A stretch of DNA of 64,000 nt from Bidens hawaiensis (lineage: Eukaryota; Streptophyta; Magnoliopsida; Asterales; Asteraceae), in contig JAIQDT010014325.1 of assembly GCA_021521415.1 (NCBI GenBank), positions 1-64,000 on the forward strand, written 5' to 3'. Positions within the stretch are counted from its first letter, which is position 1. Every line of letters starts with the position of its first letter. Made by a program: the position numbers and the translations under genes. This document shows positions 55,601 to 64,000 of this stretch, one piece after another. A model generated the notes under the pieces. That model made no database searches, was not told the origin of the DNA, and saw only the letters and a list, made by a program, of their open reading frames with translations.

Positions 55601-56708
55601 AACTTGGAATCATCGTTTTGATGAAGAAATCAAAAATTTTGGATTCATCAAGAACGCTGATGAAGCTTGTGTGTATAAGAAGGCTAGTGGGAGTATAATT
55701 ACCTTCTTAGTATTGTATGTCGATGACATCCTACTATTTGGAAATGACATTCCAACCATGGAAAGCGTTAAGGCTTGGCTTGGAAGTAGATTTTCCATCA
55801 AGGATCTTGGTGAAGCTGCCTATATTTTGGGAATAAAGATCTATAGGGATAGGTCAAGGCGCTTGATAGGTTTGAACCAAGGTACATACATTGACAAAAT
55901 CTTGAAGAGGTTCAAGATGGAAAACTCCAAGAAAGGTTTGGTACCTATTCAAAGAGGGACTATATTGAGTTCACCTCAATGTCCAAGCTCAAAGGGTGAG
56001 CAAGAGATAATGAAACAAGTCCCATATGCTTCTGCTATAGGATCCATCATGTATGCGATGATATGTACTAGACCAGATGTGTCATGCGCTTTGAGCATGA
56101 CAAGCAGATACCAACAGAATCCAGGAAACAGTCATTGGATGGCTGTTAAGAGCATATTGAAATACCTTAGGAGAACTAAGGATATGTTTCTGATATATGG
56201 ATCTGGTGAGGAGGAACTCGCTATAAAAGGTTACACGGATGCGAGCTTCCAAACTGATCGAGATGATTCTCGATCACAATCTGGGTATGTGTTCACTCTT
56301 AATGGAGGAGCTGTCTCTTGGAAGAGCTCAAAACAGGAAGTGGTAGCATTGTCCACTACAGAATCAGAATACATCGCCGCTTCATTAGCAGCTCAGGAAG
56401 CTGCATGGTTGAAGAAATTCATTACTGATCTAGGGGTGGTCTCTTCCATTCAAGACCCCCTAGAAATCTTTTGTGACAACGAGGGTGCGATTGCTCAAAT
56501 CAAGGAACCTCGTTCGCACCAAAAGACAAGGCACATAGAGCGGAGGTTCAACTACATAAGGGATGAAGTTGAAAAAGGAAAGATATGTATTCGCAAAGTT
56601 GGAACTGATCAAAATCTTGCGGATCCATTCACGAAGCTCCTAGAAAGACCGAAACATGAGCGTCATGCGAGTGGCTTAGGACTCCGATATTCTAGTAATT
56701 GGATTTGA
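52698..56708 (+). CDS. Copia Gag-Pol polyprotein, intact
   Basis: 1336 codons without interruption. Gag is about residues 10-205, the CCHC zinc knuckle C266-C279, and the protease WVLDTGCGTHI with D317. The pre-integrase has H456/H461 and C487/C490. The integrase triad is D517, D580 and E616, with 35 residues between the last two. RT has D922 (MDVKTAFLNG) and YVDD at 1007-1010, and RNase H has D1181, E1222 and D1260 (FCDNEGA). All enzymes are complete and in copia order, so this copy could supply its own functions. The ATG at 52698 is chosen because it starts the Gag domain and the frame is closed just upstream. The lineage within copia is not assigned. Confidence 0.96.
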   Translation: MAANNANTSTHNTRNLSLRTILEKDRLNHNNFMDWYRNLRIVLKQEEISYVLDDPIPDEPNVEDEEAYNNWVKYTKDSVQASCLMLGTMIPEIQKDFEHHGAYDMITQLKEMFLQQARAERFETVRAFHACRMEETQTVSSYVLKMKSYIEKLRRLNCPVSNELATDLILNSLTKRFETFVMNYNMNGWDKSIGELHAMLRTAEAGMGKKALPVLTIDEGKRGHNSNPKASVAKGKGHVRGKGKRKANTPIKPKEKKQKVAAQDPCFECGEIGHWKRNCPTYLKALKDKRDAGQTSGIIFTIHIELNVISSNTWVLDTGCGTHICNLLQGFKRSKQLNKGDISLFMGNGARVEVQAQGDYMLKLPSGLEVILKNVLYAPKLRRNIISVSFLKQCGFDLKFIDYDIHVLMNGIFYFKAIPMNGIYEIDQIGTSHSSSMYNVNTKKLKKDLGDSYLWHCRLGHISKNRMQTLRKSGILETNEYDSFDVCESCLQGKMTKQPFNKTFERSKELLGIIHSDVCGPFRPMTRNGERYFITFIDDYSRYGYVYLLKHKDEAFEMFKDFKTEVERQLKTTIKVLRSDRGGEYLSSVFQNHLKSCGIISQLTPPGTPQHNGVSERRNRTLLDMVRSMMARSTLPLSFWGYALLSAVRILNMAPTKKVEKTPFEIWHGRVPSLSFLKVWGCEAYVKQYTPNKLEVRSTKCIFIGYPKDNLGYYFYDPSEQKVIIARKGEFLETKFLKEGTNSRTVKFDEDQESQDDTQLVDTSTQQEIVESDQVVDQNTQNVRRSGRVSNPPERYGFFVEGCYVVDSDEPTTYRDAMSKNDCDKWLEAMNVEMQSMYDNQVWKLVEPPLNSKAVGSKWVFKRKTDMHGNLDTYKARLVAKGFTQTQGVDYDETFSPVAMLKSIRILFAIAAHYDYEIWQMDVKTAFLNGYLEEDVYMVQPEGFVDPKHPNKVCKLKKSIYGLKQASRTWNHRFDEEIKNFGFIKNADEACVYKKASGSIITFLVLYVDDILLFGNDIPTMESVKAWLGSRFSIKDLGEAAYILGIKIYRDRSRRLIGLNQGTYIDKILKRFKMENSKKGLVPIQRGTILSSPQCPSSKGEQEIMKQVPYASAIGSIMYAMICTRPDVSCALSMTSRYQQNPGNSHWMAVKSILKYLRRTKDMFLIYGSGEEELAIKGYTDASFQTDRDDSRSQSGYVFTLNGGAVSWKSSKQEVVALSTTESEYIAASLAAQEAAWLKKFITDLGVVSSIQDPLEIFCDNEGAIAQIKEPRSHQKTRHIERRFNYIRDEVEKGKICIRKVGTDQNLADPFTKLLERPKHERHASGLGLRYSSNWI

Positions 56709-57475
56709 TCTATTTTGTATTTACGTTTAAAAGACCTTTTGTAATTTAACTCTTTTATATGATTATGGAATCTTGAGTTAAATTCTAATTTTGCATGTTT
56801 AATCCATGAATAAGTTATCTTATTCTAAAAGTCCGTAGTCGATCACATTTGTGGGAACAAATATGAAGCAAGACTATTATGAACTAAGATTGGTGGATAT
56901 TCATAAGGAATGAATATGGAGCATAGGTTTGCTGCCAAGGTTCATAGATATTTGTGGGATACAAATATTGGACTGACCCGCTCTCAATATTACTACATGG
57001 AGTCGTTGGACCTGATCATTAGTAATTTTGAGTAAAGGAGAATTTCATATTATCCTTAGACCTGAGATGTATACTGGGTCTTGATTTTCACCGAGTATTA
57101 CACTTTGACTCTCCCCTTCGCTATTCGTAAAAGATGGTACATAAGGATGAGCTCGGGTGGAGTATAAAGTGATAGTGAGAGGCGTATACAGTCAAGACGG
57201 AATTTGTTCCTCTTATGTGTTGAGAGTTTAGATGTCTAAGGCCTGATAAAGTTGAATTGTAAAGAGAATGATCACCTATGTTTCTTAGATCCAACATGAC
57301 ATCTAGTAACAAAGGGATAAAATGATAGATTCACCTAAATCATATCAAGTAAGGGACTTGAAGGGATGATGTTATTGAATGGCACTTCGTCAAACACATT
57401 AGGGGTGATGAACTGTTGTTAGGCGGTATTCACCACTTGCATTAATTTTCTATGTATCTCGTGCAAGTGGGAGAT
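56709..57475 (+). other. 3' untranslated part of the young copia
   Basis: About 770 bp with no gene. It ends with the purine-rich GTGCAAGTGGGAGAT (57461-57475), the likely polypurine tract next to the 3' LTR. AAAGGGATAAAATGATAGAT (57309) then TCACCTAAATC echoes the leader motif GGGATAAAGGTCACCTAA. Confidence 0.65.
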
Positions 57476-58380
57476 TGTTGGAATTTCATATGCCCGAGAC
57501 ACATATTTATATTAATGTGGCTAACTGTGTTTGATCCAAGTCGGGTCATACCCAATAACAAGCTAGACAACACCAAATGTATTCTTTTAGTGATTTGATC
57601 ACTTAGACGAATACCGAACACTGCGCAATTAGAAAATTGGTTTCCTAAATAATTACACTTGATGATTTAAATAAATTATCTGGATAATTTATTTATATAA
57701 ATTAATTATTTAATTGGTTAAATAATTAAGATAGCATGTATGTTTTATAAAATTAGTTTTATAAAGTATGAGATGGAGATGTTTTAATTGTTAAAACAAA
57801 ACAAAAAAAAAAATAAATAAATAAATAAATAAATTCAAAACCGGCCACCCATGTGGGGTGGTGGTTTTACCCAATCAAAACCAAGATGCTCCTTATTTTT
57901 TGTCTTGGGTTCCCCTTTTGATCCTCCATACACAACACATGCAAACTATTTTTTTTCTTTCAAGAAATCTCAAGTGTGAAAACAAGCTAGAAGTCTCTCT
58001 CTCTCTCTCTCAAAACCCACGGCCATTTTGGGCAGATTTTGGGGGTTTTTGTGAGCTTGTTCAAGTGTTAAAATCCTAGCAACAAGTTGGTGTTGTTGCT
58101 CAAAAGCTTGGGGTATACAAAGCTTGAGGGTTTCTTCTTTGCAACCTTGCCATTTGAAGACATCATCTTCTTCATCCACCTACATCTTCTTATAAGGTAT
58201 AAGAAGGTACAACTTACATTTTGTGAGCATTTTGTTCTTGTAATATTGATCCTTGTTCTCCGGGTTTTAGTTTTAACATAATGGTATGTTCATAACAAGT
58301 TTTAAAATCTAAGCTTCCGTTGCGTTTTCTTGTTAAATATGGTTAACTTGAACTTTGATAATCTTGTATAAAACCCAACA
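57476..58380 (+). repeat. 3' LTR of the young copia
   Basis: 905 bp, identical by eye to the 5' LTR except for the simple repeat near 57800-57833. Confidence 0.95.
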
Positions 58381-58385
58381 GTTTC

Positions 58386-58800
58386 TTAGTAAGATTGATT
58401 GATTATGATTATTATTCCTTTAGGGTTTATGCTAGATTAAGTCAATTAATTTGAATTCAAGAAATATATAAGGGGATCTTAATTGATTCTTAGTAAGAAT
58501 GATGATTTGATATTTCATACTTGATTATTTGCCTTGTGATTAATTTCTCAAGAAATCTGGTATTTCGGGTAAGCTTTCTTCAACAGTGTCTTGACTTTAA
58601 ATTACTTGGTTTGACCAAGCAAGGTTTGATGTTTTTATTATTCCGGTAAGCTTTGTGTAAGTGGAAGTATACCGAGTAGACTTTGGTTATATGTTAAAAT
58701 TTTCCGAGTAAGGTTTACTAAAAGGGTAAAGAAATGTTTTAATATATCAAGTGGATAATGTTACCGTGTGACAGCTAATAACTCACTAAACGACAAAAAG
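58386..58800 (+). other. Sirevirus spacer resumed, with further CGGG motifs
   Basis: Continuation of the spacer right of the copia. About five more TTCCGRGTAAGGTTTG-like motifs occur at 58560-58710. No gene. Confidence 0.6.
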
Positions 58801-58824
58801 CATTTAAAACCCACTTTCAAAAGG

Positions 58825-58833
58825 TATATAAGA
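58825..58833 (+). promoter_or_regulatory. TATA box candidate in front of the Sirevirus extra gene
   Basis: TATATAAGA, followed about 35 bases later by a CT-rich stretch (CTTTTCCCTCTCTCTCCTTC, 58861-58880) typical of plant transcript leaders. It lies 380 bases before the first ATG of the extra ORF. Confidence 0.5.
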
Positions 58834-58977
58834 GGGAGTTAGGCAAAATTTTCAACATTACTTTTCCCTCTCTCTCCTTCCACTACAACTTCTTACTCGC
58901 AAAGAAACCTAAACCGACTTATCACATTCATCTTTAATCCCAACCCTAACTTGAATTATCCCTCTAATTCCGACTCG

Positions 58978-59202
58978 GTAAGCAATAATAATGTGTTTTC
59001 CGGTCACGATTAGACTATAATGGGCTTTGAGTATGTATCTGATTACGGATATTTTGTTTCTGTGTTTAGGTTATAAATTTGTCGAAGAACAGGTTCTTAA
59101 TAAAATTTCTCTCTTTTTCTTCATTTTTATACCTTGAAATTACGTAAAGTACTGAACTTTATGACTAATTTCACTTTGAATATGTTTGATTGTGATGTTC
59201 AG
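58978..59202 (+). other. Candidate leader intron before the extra ORF
   Basis: Donor CTCG|GTAAGC at 58978 and acceptor GATGTTCAG at 59202, two bases before the ATG at 59205. The 225-base stretch is T-rich (long T and TC runs at 59100-59130), as plant introns usually are. Prediction by eye only. Confidence 0.4.
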
Positions 59203-59204
59203 AT

Positions 59205-59978
59205 ATGGTAGAAGAAAAATAAACAAAATACTTCTTTGAAAAGAAGCATAACATGTGTGCACTTCTGCAAGTCACACCTGACAACGAGCCGGTGGCAAGA
59301 ATGATTACTTGGATGGATCGATCAAATTTCAACTTTGCTTTCACTGAAAGTCCTGTCATCTACAGAAATCATTCACTGGATTTCTGGAGATCTGCCGAAC
59401 TTATTGAAGATATCAATGGAAAGAGAATCGAAGCATCTGTTGTTGGTCATGAGATACATGTGACAGAAAGAATGATCAGAAGATGTTTACGGTTGAATGA
59501 TGATGATCATAATCCAATAAACTTCAATACTGATCACCTGATGAGGATCTTTGAACAGACAATGGGATATCAGGGAACGGTACATGATGGGCAATTTCAA
59601 AAGGGAATGTTCCCTATGTTATACAGATTCCTTATTAATCATGTGATACAGGGGTTTGCTCCACGAAAAGGATCATGGACTTTGATGAGTCGTGATCTAG
59701 CAAATGTCACTGTTGGAATCATTTATGATTTGTCATTTAATTTCTCAAAGATGATCTTTGAGGGATTAGTTTCAAATTTGAAAAAGGCTGAGAAGGATAG
59801 ATTTTTGCAATACCCAAGGTTCCTACAGATAATCTTCAACAAGAATTACAAGATCTACCCACTATGGGAATTACTCACCTACTGCAGAACCCTGACACAT
59901 ACAAGAGAATTAAAAATCCGGGTGTTGCCAATAGGTTCAATTCTGAAGTTCCATTTGAAATTCTGCCATGGCTGTTAG
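59205..59978 (+). pseudogene. Sirevirus extra gene downstream of pol, N-terminal domain
   Basis: The ATG at 59205 is followed in frame by a TAA after five codons (59220-59222). The frame is then open to 59978, with a next ATG at 59253. The reading SPVIYRNHSLDFWRSA, then GHEIHVTERMIRRCLRLNDD, then MGYQG, FQKGMFPMLYRFLINHVIQG, FNFSKMIFEGL and LQYPRFLQIIFN follows the pattern of a domain common in extra ORFs of Asteraceae copia/Sirevirus elements. That family link is from memory and its function is unknown. The true frame leaves this segment near 59865. Confidence 0.65.
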
Positions 59979-60913
59979 ATCATAACTTGGAGGTGATGCC
60001 AGTGCCTGAGTTAAGCTCAGAGGAGGAAGGAGGAGATGATGTTGAGAGTGATGATGATGGTTCTGATGATGGAGATGATAATGTTGATGGAGATGAAGGA
60101 GGAGCCGGAGTAGCTATGGATATAGTTGCACCTGATCAGGGGGAGCAACTTGAGCAAATAGAACAACCTATTCCAACACCCCCACAGTCACCACCACATA
60201 TTGACCAACCCATTATACCTTCACCACCACAAACTCCACCACATCAAACCTCTTAATCCCCACCTCATACCTAACCATAAGCCAAACAGAAACATCAACA
60301 CATGCATCCCCACCACCACAAACACCACCAACACATAGCCCAACTCACACAGATTCATTCATTCCAAGCCCACCTCATACACAATCACCACCACTATCCA
60401 TACTTCAAACCCACATCACAACATGAACATGAATCATTTTCCACATCACCACCTACAACACCACTCACTTACATAGAGTTATTCCAAAGAAATATGGATT
60501 TAATGTTAGAAAATGCTGAATTGAAGAGAAGGAATGAGGAGGTGACTGATGAAAATGTAATGTTGATAGATAAGTTGGTAAGAGCTGAATTGAGAATAAA
60601 GTCCCTGGAGCAGGAGGTTGAGAAGACCTCAGCTGCCCCAAAACAGGGGGAGAATGAGAATATCCCAACTGTCTCTGATGTGAATGTTAAAGAAACTGTA
60701 ACAGTTGTGGAGACTGCAGACAGTTTAAAACTGATTATGAATGTTTATGATGATGGTGAGGAGAGTAGTGAGGAGAGGAGAGCTGAAGATGATGAGTATG
60801 AAGGTGATAGATCAGATGTTGGAGAACAGGACTATGATTATAATGATGAAATAGTAAATGTGGAGAGGGATGAAGAAAATGTTGAGACAGAGGATAAGAT
60901 TGAAAAATGTTGA
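59864..60913 (+). pseudogene. Sirevirus extra gene, acidic/proline-rich linker and coiled coil
   Basis: The continuation is open in another frame from 59864 to 60256: YKRIKNPGVANRFNSEVPFE, then a very acidic run (DDVESDDDGSDDGDD), then proline-rich TPPQSPPH repeats to a TAA. From 60302 the same frame is open again to 60913, first H/P-rich, probably out of the original frame. From about 60470 it reads a coiled coil (LFQRNMDLMLENAELKRRNE, then VRAELRIKSLEQEVEK) and another acidic stretch. Function unknown; it looks structural, with long disordered parts. Confidence 0.6.
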
Positions 60914-61970
60914 AGAAAATGTAGCTGCTACTGATACAGCTACTGATGTCTTAACTGACTTTCAGACTGTTGTAGAGACTAAAGTGATTAATGAAGGGAA
61001 TACTGCAACTGAGGAGCCTATTACTCAAACTGAACAACCAGAAAGCTCCAAGTGGGGAGAGTATGACCCTGAATTAGAAGCACTTGAAAAGGAAATAGAT
61101 GACTACGAATAGTCTGAGGATGAAGAGGATGTGAGGAGGAGAATTGAGAAAGGAAAGGCAAAAATCAGTGTAGAAGAGCCTGTTAAGGCATATCCAGAAA
61201 AAGATGTGTCATTTAAAGATGATGCTATTTCCAATGAAGATGCCCTAAGAGAACAAGAGAACATTCTGAGAGAAACAAGGGATAGGGAGATACTGGCTCA
61301 ATCCATGACTCCTGAAGAAATGGCAGAACAAGAAATCTTGATCAAACAAGCCAAACTTGCAAAAGAAATTTTTGATGATGTAGCTGATCAAGAAGCAATT
61401 GAAACACTGATTATGATGAACAGAACTGAGGAAGTTGACAATTCCTTGGCTATGGTGATAAGTATGTTTCAACCACAGAGCCAACCTGAAAAGGAATCTG
61501 AAAAGGCTTGTGAATCTGAAGAAATGCCTCAAAAGGAACCTGAAAGGGAACCTGAAAGGCCAACTGGTGAATCTGTTGAGGAAATAATGGCTAATATCAC
61601 CAGAATCAGGATGGAAAGAGCCAAAAGATTTGAACAAGTGTATACGAGAAAGAAGAAGTCTGATGAACAGAAAAGGAATGATGAGAGGAAAACAAAGAGA
61701 GGGAGATGGGATGAAAAGAACAAATGCTATGTTGAGAATCCTGAAGATGAAGGTGATAATGACAATAGCCCAATCAGGGCAATTCCATTGCAAACACTGC
61801 AACAAGGACAACAGATTCCAGGTGTTCCTGATGTGCCTACTAGGTCTGAACAGAATCCAGATCATCCACCCTCAGATGAACCAAAGATAGATGAAGTCAA
61901 GTATCAACTGAAGAGGATGATGAAACTGTTGAAAACAATGATGATCAAGGAAAAGGTGGAGAAGCTGTGA
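60858..61970 (+). pseudogene. Sirevirus extra gene, acidic central region
   Basis: After a frame change near 60900, 60858-61112 and 61131-61970 are open in one frame, parted by a TAG at 61110-61112. The sequence is rich in E, K and Q: RRRIEKGKAKISVEEPVKAY, MTPEEMAEQEILIKQAKLAK, KEPEREPERP, then RWDEKNKCYVENPEDEGD. Charged helices suggest coiled coil or disorder. No enzyme motif. Confidence 0.6.
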
Positions 61971-62023
61971 ATGTTGAATCTCCACAAATTGAAATGACAT
62001 ATGTGTAGAGAGCCAACATTGAG

Positions 62024-62899
62024 TTGAGTATGAGAGAAGCTAAAAAGAGTAATCCATTGGTTGTAAAGCTGAGAAGATATGGGATAAGTTTTGAATCTTT
62101 GTCTGATCTTGATGATGATCAGTTGCAAAAGAGACTTGATAAAGAGAGAGATGCCTTGAAGAAAAAGATGGAAGAGAAAAACAGGGAGAGTCAGAAGTTT
62201 AGAGAATACCTCATAAGGCATAACTATTTAGAGAAAGATCTATCTCACTTTAACTTTGACCAACTCCAAGATCTATATAACAGTGAGAGAGAAAAGGTGA
62301 TTGAGAAATGTGTTAGAGAAAATGATAAACTTGAGAAGATGGAAACTTTGAAGAGAAAGTATGAAGGTATGTGTGGATACCTGCTGGAGAGAGGTATGAA
62401 GCCTGAGATTGTTGAGAACCTATCTAGAGAATCAGTGTTGGACCAGTACAACAAGTTGAAAAGAAAAGAAAAATTGAAGAGAGTCCAAACTGAGAGCTCT
62501 ACCAAACTGTCTGAACCAACTGATGAACCTCAAGCAAAGAAAAGAAGAATTAAGACCATGAGGGAGAAGTTAAGAGAACAGGTCAGAACAGTTGAAACTC
62601 ATACCCCACAAGAAGAGAAACCTGAATCTGAAGAAGAACCCATTGTCCCTTGGGAAAATGAAGAGATGATAAATATTCTAAGAAGGATTATGATTGATCA
62701 AAGGGGAATGAGTGAAGCAGATTTTAATGTCTTGGAGAAACAAGATTTGAAAGAACTTTTTTATATACAAAAGGCTGAATGGGAGAAAACTTTAAGGGAA
62801 AGTGATAACCCTAGAACCTTTGTGGATGGAAGTTTTGTGCCTGCTGGATTGGCAAACACTCCTGGTATGGCAAGAACTAGCCGGACAGAATATTGTTGA
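62024..62899 (+). pseudogene. Sirevirus extra gene, helical basic/acidic region
   Basis: 291 codons in a further frame. YGISFESLSDLDDDQLQKRL, DKERDALKKKMEEKNRESQK and LIRHNYLEKDLSHFNFDQLQ lead into a repeated helical pattern, then a basic patch (QAKKRRIKTMREKLREQ) that could act as a nuclear localisation signal. WENEEMINILRRIMIDQRGM follows. The frame changes again near 62880. No known domain recognised. Confidence 0.6.
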
Positions 62900-63407
62900 T
62901 TTGGCTAACCTTCCAACAGAAATGGTGGAGGCCATCTACGATAAAGTTTTCAACTTAAGGCCTGGAAAACCAAATAAGTCTATCCCTTTTAGGCCTCTAA
63001 TCTCAAAAAGACAACCGCAAGGAGGAAGAGGTGAATCAAGTAGATCTGGATAACAAAGAACAACAAGACCACAATCTGATGTGGATCTTCCAAGAGAAAT
63101 CTACTTTGATTATGTCACTGAGTCCTTGAAGGTGATTAAGGAAAGTAGGCAATTGAGGGAAATTGTTGTAAGAAGTGACTTCCGTGAGTATACAGAAGAG
63201 CAACTGGAAAGAATGGCCAATCTTAATCTGTATGACTTCAGAAATAGAAACAAAATGGCTGGAAGGCAGATGAACGATCTGTCAAAATTTTTGAGAGATG
63301 AAGCTGACAAGGGGTTTAAGTTCTTAAAGGAAAAGAGAAGTTGGAGAATGATTCAACTTCACAGGTCAAAGATGACAGAAAAGTTGAAAAAGAATGGATA
63401 TTGCTGA
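62802..63407 (+). pseudogene. Sirevirus extra gene, segment after the shift near 62880
   Basis: From about 62880 the frame of 62802-63053 continues the protein (NIVDLANLPTEMVEAIYDKV, then RGESSRSG) to a TAA at 63051-63053. It is then open again from 63081 to 63407 in the same frame (LPREIYFDYVTESLKVIKES, YTEEQLERMANLNLYDFRNR, DLSKFLRDEADKGFKFLKEK). Helical and charged; no enzyme motif. Confidence 0.6.
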
Positions 63408-63777
63408 AAGAGACTTTGTGATGAATATCACAGGAATGAATCCACTGTTAAACATGAATACATGCATAAGTCTTGGAAGAAGAATGATCCGTCCCAATTA
63501 CACAGTACAAAAGAATGGCATCATAGCTGAAATTGAGTATAAAGAAAAGGATGACCATTACCTGCTGAGAAACTCAGATGGAAAAATATTGGGGATCATT
63601 AAGAAAGATGAAGACTTGACCTGCCTGCATGATGAATATTTAATGGATATAAGGGATTTGGTTATACCAGAAAGTCATACTCATTACCGAATCCTTAATA
63701 TCTTCAAAATGAAAGCTGCATCTGAGATAATCAATAGAAGACAAGCCGCTCATAATGCAAGAAAGCGACAAGATTAG
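63394..63777 (+). pseudogene. Sirevirus extra gene, C-terminal domain
   Basis: 127 codons in the third frame, overlapping the previous segment by a few codons. It reads like a small folded domain, with beta-type patterns (IIAEIEYKEKDDHYLLRNSD, GKILGIIKKDEDLTC) and a basic end (INRRQAAHNARKRQD). It ends at a TAG (63775-63777), about 170 bases before the 3' LTR. Function unknown. Confidence 0.6.
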
Positions 63778-63945
63778 TTGAGTAGGCTTTGTGATGTATT
63801 GTCTTCGGACAACTTTTGATTATGTAATGTGATTATGTTATTTGATTATGTAATTTGACTTTTAATTTGATGTGTATTTTGACTAAGTGTAAGTAACCTT
63901 AGAAATGTTTTGGGTCAGCTAAGGTGTTCCAATCTAGGGGGAGAT
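63778..63945 (+). promoter_or_regulatory. Sirevirus 3' untranslated part and polypurine tract
   Basis: GATTATGTWAT occurs several times (63819-63860). The purine run CTAGGGGGAGAT (63934-63945) lies directly before the LTR start and is the likely polypurine tract. Confidence 0.8.
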
Positions 63946-64000
63946 TGTTGAGTCAAAGATTTGACCAAAATGAAGTATATGGAAGATTGGAATCTTCTCA
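63946..64000 (+). repeat. Start of the Sirevirus 3' LTR
   Basis: TGTTGAGTCAAAGATTTGAC onward. All 55 visible bases equal the first 55 of the 5' LTR (29337-29391). It continues beyond the window. Confidence 0.93.

Larger units (their letters stand above)
50144..58380 (+). mobile_element. Young, apparently intact Ty1/copia retrotransposon
   Basis: 8,237 bp with LTRs of 906 and 905 bp (50144-51049 and 57476-58380), starting TGTTGGAATTTC and ending AAACCCAACA. The target duplication is GTTTC (50139-50143 and 58381-58385). The only LTR difference I found is in an A/AAAT simple repeat near 50470-50502. One uninterrupted gag-pol ORF of 1336 codons. It is inserted in the Sirevirus spacer within the CGGG motif array. 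Confidence 0.96.
29337..64000 (+). mobile_element. Sirevirus-like Ty1/copia retrotransposon with nested insertions, right end outside the window
   Basis: The 5' LTR starts TGTTGAGTCAAAG at 29337, and the same start recurs at 63946. The last 55 bases of the window are identical to the first 55 of the 5' LTR. In order it has a primer site, broken gag and pol (30855-47368), a long spacer, a long extra ORF downstream of pol (59205-63777), a polypurine tract and the 3' LTR. This layout and the RT wording ([26 protein letters not shown]) fit Sireviruses. Removing the chromovirus and the young copia leaves roughly 14.6 kb visible. Confidence 0.9.

Noticed and set aside
61245..61865. 206-codon minus-strand ORF
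   Set aside because: Antisense shadow of the acidic region of the Sirevirus extra gene; its F/L/S-rich composition is what antisense of E/K-rich coding gives.
59205..63777. Viral envelope glycoprotein
   Set aside because: No clear signal peptide, membrane anchor or cysteine pattern is visible; the sequence is charged and coiled-coil rich.

Overview
This window is plant nuclear DNA, and I see no intact host gene in it. It is AT-rich heterochromatin made almost entirely of transposable elements nested in one another. The Tekay-type chromovirus, the Sirevirus with a long extra ORF downstream of pol, the Cassandra element carrying 5S rRNA sequence and a plastid ndhA fragment all indicate a eudicot. 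The repeat families look most like those of the daisy family (Asteraceae); that placement is inference from memory of these families.

Left part (1-16.3 kb). A minus-strand Ty3/gypsy remnant spans about 8.65-13.86 kb, with an LTR beginning at 13857 and LTR-like sequence on its left. That LTR-like sequence was hit by a Mutator-like foldback element (162-1413, 9-bp target duplication) and by a small Ty1/copia element (2180-7712, 5-bp target duplication, 186-bp LTRs). The gypsy pol was hit by a Cassandra TRIM (10317-10926) whose two LTRs each carry a 5S rRNA segment.

Middle part (16.3-29.3 kb). A gypsy LTR and the start of its internal region (16267-19012) run into a CACAC/TGTGAC-rich repeat. 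Next come a non-autonomous LTR element without coding capacity (20740-24008) and a tail-to-tail inverted two-LTR remnant (24009-25039). Then follow GACCCG repeat blocks, a degenerate satellite with units near 137 bp (26949-27920), an (AT)n run, and two fragments of a TGTAACA-type LTR family. Many of these carry clusters of the motif ATTCGTTATG and its complement, often arranged as hairpins.

Right part (29.3-64 kb). One Sirevirus-like copia element starts at 29337, and its 3' LTR starts at 63946 and leaves the window. Its broken gag-pol is split by a Tekay chromovirus (34076-45861, TSD TAAAA). The 5' LTR of that chromovirus contains a piece of plastid ndhA that is absent from its 3' LTR. Downstream of pol the Sirevirus was hit by a young copia element (50144-58380, TSD GTTTC) with near-identical LTRs and an intact 1336-codon gag-pol ORF. 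This is the only element here that looks potentially autonomous. The Sirevirus ends with a long degenerate extra gene (59205-63777), preceded by what looks like its own TATA box and leader intron.

Order of events that can be read from the nesting: TGTAACA-type LTR, then Sirevirus, then chromovirus and (independently) the young copia, with the plastid fragment arriving after the chromovirus.
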